A DNA stretch of 64,000 nt from Bradyrhizobium algeriense (lineage in GTDB: Bacteria > Pseudomonadota > Alphaproteobacteria > Rhizobiales > Xanthobacteraceae). The notes beneath the pieces are model-generated. The model was not told the DNA's origin, made no database searches, and was given only the letters and a program-made list of their open reading frames with translations. Of this stretch, positions 16,810 to 34,365 are shown one piece after another. The stretch covers positions 2,232,001-2,296,000 of the forward strand of contig NZ_JAZHRV010000001.1 in NCBI RefSeq assembly GCF_036924595.1, written 5' to 3'. The position numbers and the translations under genes are program-made. The number at the start of each line of letters is the position of its first letter. Position 1 is the stretch's first letter.

Positions 16810-17391
16810 TTCTGCGATTCGGGGCGAAAATTTTTGTTCCGGCCGGGCCGATGAACTGGTGTGAATTTTGCCCTTGGCAAGCCGGACAAGACTCGGTAAA
16901 CAACCGCTTCCGGGCGTGCTGGCAGTTGCTGGCACGTTCGTGCGCGCATTACGAAAATCCGACACGGTAGGAGATCATTCCTTTCAGGACATCCGCATGG
17001 ATTGCTCGAAAGGAAGGAAAACCCATCGCTTCGGTGGAGTGCGGCAGGGGTCTTTCGGCTTGCCGGATGGCCTCGATCCTGTCCGAGACTGCAGGCGCCC
17101 AAGTTGAAATTTGTGCCGAAACGCAAGTTTCTTCAACGGCTTAATCTTACAGCCTGCATAGACGGGTGAAGACCGGATTTCGCTTCAGCGTCGCCTCGTG
17201 TGGCGCCCTGGCTGATTTGGTTCGAACCTCGACACCCCGCACCATCTGGTTCGGGAGGGCAGGCTTATCAATGTCGTCCTGCCCGGCGTGTCCTTGAGAC
17301 TGGTGTCTAGAGGTCAGGTTTTGGGCGAGACGATGGGTGCAACCCGGCGGTCTCGCTTCTTGCGAAGGCCGCCAACCGGAGAGAGCTTGCT
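16810..17391 (+). other. Gene-free upstream region and leader of rplJ
   Basis: About 580 nt between the ECF41 promoter and rplJ. Short reading frames here (for example 16868-17107) look like chance. By position this stretch must hold the promoter of rplJ-rplL and probably the structured L10-binding mRNA leader, likely within 17290-17391. I could not point to a convincing promoter or draw the leader fold by eye. Confidence 0.35.
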
Positions 17392-17910
17392 GTGGAAAGA
17401 GCGGCAAAAAAGGACGCGGTTGGGGCGCTGAACGAGGTCTTCAAGACCACGAGCGTCGCAGTCGTCGCCCACTATTCCGGCCTCACCGTGGCCCAGATGC
17501 AAAAGCTGCGCATGCAGATGAAGCAGGCGGGCGCGTCGGTGAAGGTCTCGAAGAACCGTCTCGCCAAAATTGCTCTTGAAGGCACGGATGTCGTTGCCAT
17601 CGGCTCCCTGCTGAAGGGACCGACCGTGATCGCGACTTCAAACGATCCGGTAACGGCGCCGAAGGTTGCCATCGAATTTGCCAAGGCGAACGAAAAGTTC
17701 GTCATCCTCGGCGGCTCGATGGGTAAAACCGTCCTGGATGTGAACGGTGTGAAGGCGCTTGCCTCGCTGCCGTCACTCGACGAACTGCGCGGAAAGCTTG
17801 TCGGCCTCCTGGTGGCGCCGGCGACCAAGATCGCTCAGCTCTCGACTGCGCCCGCGGCCAAGCTCGCGCGTGTCGTCCAGGCCTATGCCTCAAAGAGCGA
17901 AGCGGCCTGA
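17392..17910 (+). CDS. rplJ: 50S ribosomal protein L10
   Basis: 172-aa L10, the stalk base that carries L7/L12 dimers on its C-terminal helix. Recognisable parts are [28 protein letters not shown], the central [20 protein letters not shown] and the stalk helix region [13 protein letters not shown]. The start is GTG at 17392 with GGAGAGAG upstream. In other bacteria L10 represses rplJL translation through the leader; the long untranslated region before it is compatible with that. Confidence 0.98.
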   Translation: MERAAKKDAVGALNEVFKTTSVAVVAHYSGLTVAQMQKLRMQMKQAGASVKVSKNRLAKIALEGTDVVAIGSLLKGPTVIATSNDPVTAPKVAIEFAKANEKFVILGGSMGKTVLDVNGVKALASLPSLDELRGKLVGLLVAPATKIAQLSTAPAAKLARVVQAYASKSEAA

Positions 17911-17961
17911 CCCTTCGCAAATCAAACCTGGTTCGAACCAAACGTTTAAGGAAACTGATCA

Positions 17962-18339
<378 letters not shown>

Positions 18340-18360
18340 GCGTACTACACAGAAAAGTGT

Positions 18361-18392
18361 GGGGATTCGCGGGGTTAGCCCCTCGAATCTCC
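18361..18392 (+). other. rplL-rpoB intercistronic hairpin
   Basis: GGGGATTCG (18361-18369) pairs with CGAATCTCC (18384-18392) with one G-U pair, and GGGG pairs with CCCC inside, around a TTAG loop. A T run is absent. It matches the place where other bacteria have an attenuator or RNase III site that lowers rpoBC expression relative to rplJL. The remaining 300 nt before rpoB (18393-18709) hold no gene I can support. Confidence 0.65.
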
Positions 18393-18709
18393 ACGATTCC
18401 GCCCCATATCGGAGCGGCAGCAGGAAAAGGCGGTAGGCGGTGGGGACGGCAGGGTTCCCAGCGTAAGCCGTTGGGAGACAGTCAGATTTCGGGCTTTTTC
18501 AGTCCGTGAAGCGGCAAGTTGAGACGGGCGGGTGCAGTCATGCGCCCCGCGCGTCGTTTTGCGTTTTGAAGGTCTAAGGTGCGAGTTCAGGACTTAATTC
18601 CTGAAATTGAGCTTTGTTCCTTTTGAGCGATTCGAAATTCAACCCGGGGGCGATGGCAGTCGCGCTTCGGAAGGTTCGCCCACAAGGGCGACGAAAATGA
18701 GAGGCCACG

Positions 18710-22828
<4,119 letters not shown>

Positions 22829-22842
22829 CGCTTAAAGATTCC

Positions 22843-22892
22843 ATGTCCGGCCAGGAGCGCGAAGCATGTCTTCGCGCAGATCGGCCGGGCAT
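22843..22892. repeat. Palindromic repeat in the rpoB-rpoC gap
   Basis: A nested palindrome: outer CCGGCC/GGCCGG (22847-22852 with 22883-22888) and inner GCGCGAAG/CTTCGCGC (22857-22864 with 22870-22877) with loop CATGT. It could fold in the mRNA between rpoB and rpoC. The inner arm is the same as in the nusG-rplK hairpin, suggesting a dispersed element. Confidence 0.7.
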
Positions 22893-22982
22893 TCGCGCTT
22901 CTCTCGGACGTTGAGCGGGGCGCGCACTAAAAAAGAGTTTCGAATTTGCTGCCGGTGACGATCGGCACGCGAGGAGAAGACG

Positions 22983-27182
<4,200 letters not shown>

Positions 27183-27214
27183 GGGTTCCGTTCCACCTGG
27201 TTCCGATCAACAAC

Positions 27215-27247
27215 AAAAGCCGGCTGCGAAGCCGGCTTTTCCTTTTT
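27215..27247 (+). terminator. Rho-independent terminator of rpoBC
   Basis: AAAAGCCGGCT (27215-27225), loop GCGA, AGCCGGCTTTT (27230-27240), then CCTTTTT. The 11-bp stem with a T run is a clear intrinsic terminator 32 nt after the rpoC stop. Confidence 0.95.
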
Positions 27248-27342
27248 CAACGGCGCGACCCGTGCTTCACCCATAAGGGTGATACGTGCTACCAGCTCAC
27301 GGTGTGCAGTCCGGCCATGTTGACGATCCCCTTCGATTCCCC

Positions 27343-28440
27343 ATGAACGCATCAATTGATCCAGAACGCCTGATCGATCGCATTTATGAGGCCGGACTCA
27401 TCCCCTCGCTTTGGCCAGCCCTGCTTGGCGAACTCGGTGCGGCGGTCGGCGGCAACGGCGGTTTTCTGTTCGGCGTGCGGGATGGCTACACAAGCGCGGT
27501 CAATTCTGTCGAATATGACGCGCTCATGCCGGTTTTCCTGACAGAGGGATGGAGCGAACGCGATCCTAACCTGCCGCGCGCCATCGCGCTGAATCGTGCA
27601 GGCTTCGTCACGGACTATGACCTCCTCTCGGAGGAGGAGATTGCGACCAACGAAGTCTACTGCAATTTTTACCGCAAACACGGCCTCGGCTACCGGGCCG
27701 GGACGATCATTCCGATGCCGAGCGGCGATTCAATCGCGATTGTGCTGCCGCGGCATCAGGATCACGGCCCGGTGCCGCAACAGGTCGTCAATCTGCTGGA
27801 TGGACTGCGGCCGCATCTGGCCCGGGCTTCCCTTGCAGCAAACCGTCTTGGCTTCGAGCGCGCACTTGCTCAGGTCGATGCATTGCAGGCGCTCGGCCTG
27901 CCGGGCGCGGTGCTGCGCGGGCCCGGCCGGGTGTTCGCGACGAACGGCCTGTTCGATACGCTGATGCCTTCGCTGTTTCAGGATCGCGCCCAGCGCGTGA
28001 TGATGACGGACGTTGCGGCGGATGCGCTGCTCGCCGAAGCGCTCGGTACGCTGCCTCTTGCCGGCAGCCGGACCGTGAAATCCATACCGGTCGCCGCGAC
28101 GGTGGATCACGTGCCGATGGTGCTGCATGTCATCCCGGTACGCGGCGCCGCCCGCGATATCTTCACCCAGGCCACCGCGCTGCTGGTGGTAACGCCGGTC
28201 GACCGCGCCGCGGTGCCGACCGCGGAGGTCCTGCAAGGCCTGTTCGACCTGACACCGGCGGAAGCGCGCGTGGCGCGAGGCATTGGCCAGGCCGAAACCG
28301 TTGATGCACTTGCCGACGCGACAGGCGTCAATCGGGAGACGGTGCGCAGCCAGCTCAAGGCCGTACTGTCCAAGACCGGCCTGTCGCGCCAGCAGGAGCT
28401 GGTCAGCCTGCTGGCCGGCAAGGCGTTCCGTAGCGGGTAG
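27343..28440 (+). CDS. LuxR-type helix-turn-helix regulator
   Basis: 365-aa regulator with a C-terminal LuxR/GerE-like DNA-binding domain at about residues 304-360: LTPAEARVARGIGQ, then ATGVNRETVRSQLKAVLSKTG. The N-terminal 290 residues resemble a PAS/GAF-like sensor (GGFLFGVRDG, RDPNLPRA, FYRKHGLGYRAG), with a second possible PAS-like part around LGLPGAVLRGPGRVFATNGLF. Ligand unknown. ATG 27343 gives the natural domain start; a longer frame begins at 27286. It lies between the rpoC terminator and a degenerate copy of the rpoC tail plus another terminator, so it forms a single-gene transcript and looks inserted. Confidence 0.82.
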   Translation: MNASIDPERLIDRIYEAGLIPSLWPALLGELGAAVGGNGGFLFGVRDGYTSAVNSVEYDALMPVFLTEGWSERDPNLPRAIALNRAGFVTDYDLLSEEEIATNEVYCNFYRKHGLGYRAGTIIPMPSGDSIAIVLPRHQDHGPVPQQVVNLLDGLRPHLARASLAANRLGFERALAQVDALQALGLPGAVLRGPGRVFATNGLFDTLMPSLFQDRAQRVMMTDVAADALLAEALGTLPLAGSRTVKSIPVAATVDHVPMVLHVIPVRGAARDIFTQATALLVVTPVDRAAVPTAEVLQGLFDLTPAEARVARGIGQAETVDALADATGVNRETVRSQLKAVLSKTGLSRQQELVSLLAGKAFRSG

Positions 28441-28443
28441 CTG

Positions 28444-28511
28444 GCCGCACCCACGGCTCCGGCTCCAGGGGCGGAATCGCTGGCCCTTCCGCCGACGGGA
28501 TACGGCTTCCG
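28444..28511 (+). pseudogene. Degenerate copy of the rpoC 3' end
   Basis: Read in frame from 28444 this stretch gives AAPTAPAPGAESLALPPTG, close to the RpoC C-terminus [15 protein letters not shown]. At DNA level 28471-28511 matches 27150-27190 at 32 of 41 positions without gaps (counted by eye). A terminator resembling the rpoC one follows at nearly the same distance. It has no start codon and begins immediately after the LuxR stop. Confidence 0.8.
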
Positions 28512-28531
28512 CAAGAATACGGTGCGAAGAC

Positions 28532-28558
28532 AAAAGGCTGGCACAAGCCGGCCTTTTT
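28532..28558 (+). terminator. Rho-independent terminator after the LuxR gene
   Basis: AAAAGGCTGGC (28532-28542), loop ACAA, GCCGGCCTTTTT (28547-28558). One G-U pair. It closely resembles the terminator after rpoC (27215-27247), supporting a common origin with it. Confidence 0.92.
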
Positions 28559-28692
28559 GCTGCTTTCTTTCATTGCTGCGTTGCGGAGACCTGCTTTGTT
28601 CATCTTCCCTTCAGGGTGAAAAGGGCTTTTGCTTGTGGTTTAGACCGGCTGCTTCCAGAAGGCAGGGGGGGCCGGAGGGCGACGGAAAAGAC

Positions 28693-30747
28693 ATGTTGGA
28701 TCTTGCAATCGTAGGCGGTGGCCCGGGCGGGCTGATGAGCGCCTGGTATTTGAAGAAAAAGCTCGGCGATCTCTGCCGCGTCACGATCTACGAGGCATCC
28801 GACCGGGTCGGCGGCAAGATCGTCTCGCGGAAATTCGATTCCGCGCCGGCGATGTACGAGGCCGGGGTCGCCGAAATCTACGATTATTCGATGACCGGCC
28901 CGGATCCGCTACGGGAACTGATCCAGCATTTCGGCCTGCAGACGATACCGATGGACGCCGAGCAGGTGCACCTCGACGGTGAGCTGCTCCACGACGTGCC
29001 GGGCATGCGCCGCAAATATGGTGAGAAGACCGCGGCCGCGATCGAGGCGTTCCGCAAGCGCTGCAGCGATATGGTATCGCCGATCGAGTATTATGAGGGC
29101 GTCGGCGCCCACGACAATGAGCACCCCTGGGCCTACATGACCTGCGAGGAGGTGCTCGACAAGGAAGTCGACGATCCCACCGCCAAGCGCTTCCTCAAGG
29201 TGATGGCGCGATCGGATATCGCGACCGAAAGCCACAACACTAACGGGCTGAACGCGCTGAAGAACTTCGTGATGGATGTCGACGGCTATATCGGCCTGTA
29301 TTCGATCCAGAACGGCAACGAGCAACTGATCGAGTGCCTGCGCTCGGAAGTCGATGCTGATATCCAGCTCAACTATCGCGTGCTCAAGGTCGGCAAGACC
29401 GACTCTGGTCGCTACGAACTCAATATGATGAACGGGAAGGGGCCGGAGACGCGGGATTTCGATCTGGTGCTGATGTGCCTGCCGCATTCCTGGCTCGCCA
29501 CCATGCGCTGGGATGGCGAAGAGCTGCGCAGGTCGATGGTCAAGCACGTCGCCTATTTCGACCGTCCGGCCCATTATCTTCGGGTTTCGATCCTGTTCGA
29601 CGAACCGTTCTGGGGCGAGAAGATCACCGGCGCCTGGTTCATGTCGGAAGCGTTCGGCGGCTGCTGCGTGTACAACGAGGGCGCCCGCCACGACGTCGGC
29701 AAGCACGGCGTGCTGAACTGGCTGATCGCAGGTTCCGACGCGCTGGCGTTCGCCAATCTGAGCGATCAGGAACTGATCGACGCCGCGCTGAAATCGTTGC
29801 CGGCCTCGCTCGGCAACGCCCGCGACCATTTCATGGAAGGCAAGATCCACCGCTGGCTGTCGTCGGTGAATGCGCTGCCAGGCGGCCTGCCGGTGCGCGA
29901 CGTCATGACCAACCATCGCCCCGAACCGAAAGAGCATCCGGGAATCGTCGTGGTCGGCGACTATCTGTTCGATTCGACGCTGAACGGCCTGCTCGACTCC
30001 TCCGACGCCGCCACCGATATCATCTTGACCGAGATGATGCGGCTGCGCCGCGCCCGCGCACAAGAGGACGGGGTATCGTCCGACAAGATCGACCGCAGCT
30101 ATTTCGAGAATTACCGCGGCGTCGGCCCCTACAGCGAAGTCTGGGACCGGTTTACCGATCCGGCCTATCTGACGGACCTGATCAAGATCGTCTGGAACAG
30201 GGCCAAGGGCTACAAGCTGCTGGTTGCCGGCTCCGCCAGCGGCGAACTGGTCGGCGCGCTGCGCGAGCGCGGCATCGATGCCTGGGGTATCGAAAACAAC
30301 AAGGCGATCCACGCCAAAACCCCGAAGGCGCTGAAAAAGTACAACAAGCTCGGCTCCATCGTCGACATGCCGTTCAAGGACGGCGAATTCGATTTCGTGT
30401 TCGAGACCAGCCTGTGTCACGTCGCCGAAAAGCAGGTCCCGCGGGCGGTGCGCGAACTCAACCGCGTCGTGAAGACTGGGCTGCTGTTCGGATCGGTGAC
30501 GTCCGACATGGCCCCCGCGCTAATCGACCGTTACGACCTGTTGCGCGGCGTGAAGAAGCTCGGCACCTGGTGGGAATGGTCTGAATTGTTCTTCGGCAAC
30601 GGCTTCGACCTCTCGATGCACCGCCGCGACTGCACCGATGCGGTGTGGGCGGCGACGCTGGCTGCCAACAAGGGGCCGGGGCAGTGGTACGCCGACGCCG
30701 ACAGCCTGCGCTATTCGTTCTTCGACAAGGTCGAATCGGACGATTGA
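28693..30747 (+). CDS. Flavin amine oxidase-like/SAM methyltransferase fusion
   Basis: 684-aa two-domain protein. Residues 1-450 form an FAD-dependent amine oxidase/desaturase-like domain: VGGGPGG at 7-13, the FAD-ribose acid Glu34 in IYEASDRVGGKI, and the C-terminal FAD motif GIVVVGDYLFDSTLNGLLDS near 416-435. Residues about 470-684 form a class I methyltransferase: motif I is the variant KLLVAGSASGELVGAL (about 508-523), then AWGIENNKAIH, MPFKDGEFDFVFETSLCHV and RELNRVVKTG. ATG 28693 begins exactly at the FAD strand. The following genes are an ABC exporter and, convergent, another flavoenzyme, which suggests oxidation and methylation of one small molecule before export. Domain identity is solid; substrate unknown. 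Confidence 0.85.
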   Translation: MLDLAIVGGGPGGLMSAWYLKKKLGDLCRVTIYEASDRVGGKIVSRKFDSAPAMYEAGVAEIYDYSMTGPDPLRELIQHFGLQTIPMDAEQVHLDGELLHDVPGMRRKYGEKTAAAIEAFRKRCSDMVSPIEYYEGVGAHDNEHPWAYMTCEEVLDKEVDDPTAKRFLKVMARSDIATESHNTNGLNALKNFVMDVDGYIGLYSIQNGNEQLIECLRSEVDADIQLNYRVLKVGKTDSGRYELNMMNGKGPETRDFDLVLMCLPHSWLATMRWDGEELRRSMVKHVAYFDRPAHYLRVSILFDEPFWGEKITGAWFMSEAFGGCCVYNEGARHDVGKHGVLNWLIAGSDALAFANLSDQELIDAALKSLPASLGNARDHFMEGKIHRWLSSVNALPGGLPVRDVMTNHRPEPKEHPGIVVVGDYLFDSTLNGLLDSSDAATDIILTEMMRLRRARAQEDGVSSDKIDRSYFENYRGVGPYSEVWDRFTDPAYLTDLIKIVWNRAKGYKLLVAGSASGELVGALRERGIDAWGIENNKAIHAKTPKALKKYNKLGSIVDMPFKDGEFDFVFETSLCHVAEKQVPRAVRELNRVVKTGLLFGSVTSDMAPALIDRYDLLRGVKKLGTWWEWSELFFGNGFDLSMHRRDCTDAVWAATLAANKGPGQWYADADSLRYSFFDKVESDD

Positions 30748-30911
30748 GGTCCGAACGGTGTATTAAGGCACGGCCGGCCCTGATGGATCAGCGCCGGTCG
30801 CGCCAAATGTTTGCCGAATTGATCCCGATCGCATAGAATCCGCACGGGTAGCGCTCGCCGCTGCCGCGTTCGATTTGCGGTCAAGCCGGCCGTGCAGCAT
30901 CGGTTGGTTTC

Positions 30912-32939
30912 ATGGCGCCCAAGCCTCCTTCCTCGGATGATCAGAATCCCGCGCCGGCGGACGATCCTGAGCTGACGAAGAAGCTCGTGCTGGAGGCCGT
31001 CGCGCCACTTTCCGGCGGTAAGGGGGCCGTCGCGCCCCCCGACGATGACAAGGACGACCAAAAGGACGAGCTGGAGCTCGACGACGATGATGATGATGAG
31101 GACCTCGTCGTCTTCACCGCCAAGGAAGCCGCCGGCGCGATGGCGACCATCTACGGCTTCGTCAGGCCGTATCTCGGCAATTACAGGAAGCTTCTCGTCT
31201 TCGTGACCTTCGGCGTTCTCGTTGAGACGCTGTTCAACGTCATCATGCCGCTGAGCCTCAAATTCCTGATCGACGACGCGCTCGGCGAGGAGGACTTTCA
31301 GGCGCTCTACAAGATCCTCGGCGTGCTTGCGGTCGCTGGCATCATCACCTCGATCATTGCGGTCTGGTATGAGCGCTGGGATGCGCGGCTGGCGGCGTGC
31401 ATCATTGCCGACGTGCGGACGCGGCTGTTCGAGCATGTCCAGAACCTGCCGGCGTCGTATTTTGCCCGCACCAAGCGCGGCGAGATACTCTCGCGCTTTT
31501 CGATCGATCTTGCGGCCTTCGAAGGCTCGATCAAGACTTTTGCCAACAGCGCGGCGCTGCCGTTCTTTGAACTGATTGCCGGCATCATCCTGATGCTGTT
31601 TTTGAACTGGCAGCTCGCGGCGGTCGCCTTGCTGGTATTCCCGATCACGCTGATCGGGCCGCGGATCCTGACGCCGAAGGCGGTGCAGGCGAATTACGAG
31701 CAGAAGCTCAACGAATCGGCGCTGCTCGGCACGGTGCAGGAAAACGTGGCCGCGCAGGCGGTGATCAAGGCGTTCAGCCTGCAGCGCCGCACGCTGGGTT
31801 GGTTTACCATGCGCAACCAGGAAGTGCGCATCAAGACCGCGTCCGCCGTCTTCCTCTCCACGATGGTGGAGCGCACCGTCACCATTTCAGTATTGCTGCT
31901 GCACCTCGTGGTACTGGCGATCGGCGCCTATCTCGCCACCAAGGGTCAGATCACCATCGGCACCTTCGTCACCTTCGAGAGCGCGTTCTGGGAGGTGTCC
32001 TACAACATCGCCCATCTGATGCATTTCATTCCGGTGTCGATCCAGTCGGCGGCGGCGGTGCGGCACATCCAGGAACTGCTGGATGAGCCGACGCGGGGCG
32101 CCGATCGCCCGGGCGCGCCCGATATGCCGCGCATCACCAACGACATCACCTTCGACCGCGTTACCTTTGCTTACGAGGGCAGCGAGACGCCGGTGCTCGA
32201 CAATTTCAGCCTCAAGCTCGGCGTCGGCAAGCGCATCGCGATCGTCGGCCCCAGCGGCTCGGGCAAGAGCACGCTGCTCAACCTGATCCTGCGTCTTTAC
32301 ACGCCGGACGAGGGGCGCGTGGCCATCGACGGCGTCGATATCCGCCGCGTGACCCGCGAATCCCTGCGCAGCGGTATGGCGGTCGTGTTCCAGGAGAACA
32401 TGCTGTTCAACATGTCGATCCGGGAGAACATCCGGCTCGGCAAGGAAGGCGCCAGCGACGAGGAGGTCGAGGAGGCGGCGCGCAAGGCCGAGATCCACAG
32501 CTACATCATGAGCCTGCCGCAGAAATACGACACGCCGGTCGGCGAGCGCGGCGACACGCTGTCGGGCGGCCAGCGCCAGCGCATCGCGATCGCGCGCGCG
32601 ATCATCCGCAATCCCTCGCTGCTGCTGCTCGATGAGGCGACGTCGGCGCTCGACCAGACCACGGAAGCCGCGATCAACCGCACGCTTCTCAACGTGGCGG
32701 AGGGCCGCACCATGATCTGGTCGACCCACCGTCTGACGTCAGTGGTCGAGATGGACGAGATCATCGTGATTTCAGGCGGCAAGGCGATCGAGCGCGGCTC
32801 GCATACGCAGTTGCTCGCGGCCAACGGCGTCTATCGCAAGCTCTGGGACGACCAGGGCCGCACGCCGCACAACGCTGCCGGTCAGGCCGACGACGACAAT
32901 GAAGACGACGACGATGATGAGGATGACGATGAGGAGTGA
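30912..32939 (+). CDS. ABC transporter, fused permease-ATPase (exporter type), with acidic tails
   Basis: 675-aa half-transporter that should dimerise in the inner membrane. Residues about 80-370 hold six transmembrane helices of the type I exporter fold; residues about 385-640 the ATPase with Walker A GPSGSGKST (447-455), signature LSGGQ (550-554), Walker B LLLLDEATSALD and the switch histidine in WSTHRLTSV. Both ends are extremely acidic: DDDKDDQKDELELDDDDDDE near residues 44-63 and a final DDDNEDDDDDEDDDEE. It resembles MsbA/multidrug exporters. The gene follows the oxidase-methyltransferase by 164 nt, and its last 58 nt overlap the opposite-strand flavoenzyme gene. No clear ribosome site precedes the ATG. 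Confidence 0.9.
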   Translation: MAPKPPSSDDQNPAPADDPELTKKLVLEAVAPLSGGKGAVAPPDDDKDDQKDELELDDDDDDEDLVVFTAKEAAGAMATIYGFVRPYLGNYRKLLVFVTFGVLVETLFNVIMPLSLKFLIDDALGEEDFQALYKILGVLAVAGIITSIIAVWYERWDARLAACIIADVRTRLFEHVQNLPASYFARTKRGEILSRFSIDLAAFEGSIKTFANSAALPFFELIAGIILMLFLNWQLAAVALLVFPITLIGPRILTPKAVQANYEQKLNESALLGTVQENVAAQAVIKAFSLQRRTLGWFTMRNQEVRIKTASAVFLSTMVERTVTISVLLLHLVVLAIGAYLATKGQITIGTFVTFESAFWEVSYNIAHLMHFIPVSIQSAAAVRHIQELLDEPTRGADRPGAPDMPRITNDITFDRVTFAYEGSETPVLDNFSLKLGVGKRIAIVGPSGSGKSTLLNLILRLYTPDEGRVAIDGVDIRRVTRESLRSGMAVVFQENMLFNMSIRENIRLGKEGASDEEVEEAARKAEIHSYIMSLPQKYDTPVGERGDTLSGGQRQRIAIARAIIRNPSLLLLDEATSALDQTTEAAINRTLLNVAEGRTMIWSTHRLTSVVEMDEIIVISGGKAIERGSHTQLLAANGVYRKLWDDQGRTPHNAAGQADDDNEDDDDDEDDDEE

Positions 32940-34105
32940 GCCCGGCGGCTTGACCCCGCGCTGACGCGGTTGCGCATCCGCCGCACGGCGCCTTCACCGA
33001 ACCACGCCAGGAAGCGCGCCCAGCGCTGCGCACGCCAGTATGGCCCGTTCTCGATCGTGACCTTGCGGAAGCTTATGGCTTTTGCCATCGACCAGGTGTC
33101 GCAAGCCTGCTTGACCGGATCGTCGTAAAAGGAAGCGATCTTGTCCGCGCCCATGCCTTCGGTCGCAAGCCAGACGGGGATATGGACGTTGCAGAGCTGG
33201 GCTATGTCCGTGAACACCTTGTCGGTGCCGGTGCCGGTAACCGGGCAGGTGGCCGCAAAGGCGTCGCCGACCAGAACGACGCCCGCTTGGCGGTAGCCGG
33301 TTGAGACATAGAGATCGGCGGGCCTGATCTTGACGTCGCCGGCAACGCCGTATTCGCCGGTGATGCGGCGCAGCCTGGGCAGCGCGGCGTTCATGGTCTC
33401 GACCGGCCTGTGGCGCATCTCGCGCAGCCAGGGGTCGTCGACCTCGCGGTAGACGAAAAGGTTGGCGCGCATCCGGTTTCCGACAGGGAAGAGCGTCACA
33501 TAGGCGACGCGCTCCTTTACCCGTTCCGAAAAATAGGTGAGGGCGGGAAATTCGAAGGCCGGGCGGCCGACCGGCACCAGGTCGAATCCGATCGAGATGG
33601 AATGGCTGACGCTGATGATCCGGCGCTCGATGCCGAGATTGCGGCGCAGCCCGACACTCAGGCCATTGGCCAGCACCACTAGCCGCGCCGAGATGGTTTC
33701 GCCGGTGGACAGCGTGAGATTCTGCCACTCCGCGCTGGTCGAGACATCGGTCACCTTGGCGTAGATCAGTTCGGCGGGGGACGGGATTTGGGCGCGGATC
33801 GCGCCGATCAGCGCGTCGTACATGATGCCGTATTGGCGGCTCGGCTTCTTGTCGAGCAGGTAGCCGAATCGCGCGATCCAGTTTTCGCCGTCATGGGTGG
33901 CCGAGCGAAGCACCGAATCGGCGATTCCGGTTTGATAAAAACGATCGAGCTGCTCGTCGCCGCTGATTTTTTCGACGCGGAAGTCGAATGGATAGACCTG
34001 ATGCGGATCGATCAGAACCGTCGGAATTCCCGCGCGTCCGAGCATGGCGGCCGCGGTCGAGCCGGCAAGGCCGCCGCCGATGATCGCGATGTCGGTATAC
34101 TTCAT
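32882..34105 (-). CDS. FAD-dependent monooxygenase/oxidoreductase (group A-like)
   Basis: 407-aa flavoprotein of the p-hydroxybenzoate hydroxylase/geranylgeranyl reductase superfamily. The N-terminal dinucleotide motif is IIGGGLAGSTAAAMLGRAG with Asp in TVLIDPH, and the second FAD motif is GDAFAATCPVTGTGTDKVF. The middle domain (HSISIGFDLVPVG and the following strands) would bind substrate. ATG 34105 is chosen because the FAD strand starts there; a frame 15 codons longer lacks support. The C-terminus ends in a run of serines that is read antisense to the acidic tail of the ABC exporter (overlap 32882-32939), so these residues are unlikely to be functional. Substrate unknown. Confidence 0.85.
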   Translation of the reverse strand: MKYTDIAIIGGGLAGSTAAAMLGRAGIPTVLIDPHQVYPFDFRVEKISGDEQLDRFYQTGIADSVLRSATHDGENWIARFGYLLDKKPSRQYGIMYDALIGAIRAQIPSPAELIYAKVTDVSTSAEWQNLTLSTGETISARLVVLANGLSVGLRRNLGIERRIISVSHSISIGFDLVPVGRPAFEFPALTYFSERVKERVAYVTLFPVGNRMRANLFVYREVDDPWLREMRHRPVETMNAALPRLRRITGEYGVAGDVKIRPADLYVSTGYRQAGVVLVGDAFAATCPVTGTGTDKVFTDIAQLCNVHIPVWLATEGMGADKIASFYDDPVKQACDTWSMAKAISFRKVTIENGPYWRAQRWARFLAWFGEGAVRRMRNRVSAGSSRRAHSSSSSSSSSSSSLSSSA

Positions 34106-34194
34106 GGGATTCCCGGGCTCGAAGCGGTAGTTTTGCGCCCCGAAAGGCAAACAAAGGCTTAGCCGGGAAAAAGTGGAACCAGTATTTAGTGTTT

Positions 34195-34212
34195 CCGGAT
34201 ATTTTTATCCGG
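34195..34212. promoter_or_regulatory. Short perfect palindrome upstream of the flavoenzyme gene
   Basis: CCGGATA-TTTT-TATCCGG, a 7-bp stem with a 4-base loop, 90 nt upstream of the monooxygenase start and between it and the str promoter. It could be an operator or a weak terminator; the role is not shown. Confidence 0.4.
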
Positions 34213-34331
34213 GTAAAATTAGCGGCTGGCGCGACTCAAGGGAGGCGGGGCGCCGCCATTTTGAACTTGCCGAATTCGCGCGAAGCACTGAATCCGCAGA
34301 CGCCATAGGCGTTTCCAGCGTTCTCGTTTCG

Positions 34332-34359
34332 CTTGACTTAGCTATCCACCGCTTATAGA
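34332..34359 (+). promoter_or_regulatory. Candidate strong promoter of the str operon
   Basis: CTTGAC at 34332-34337 followed by TATAGA at 34354-34359, 16 bp between them. It resembles rRNA/r-protein promoters of Rhizobiales. A start near 34366 would leave about 417 nt of leader before rpsL. Confidence 0.55.
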
Positions 34360-34365
34360 AGACGG

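Noticed and set aside
16868..17107. 79-codon frame upstream of rplJ
   Set aside because: No recognisable protein, no good start signal, position within the rplJ upstream region.
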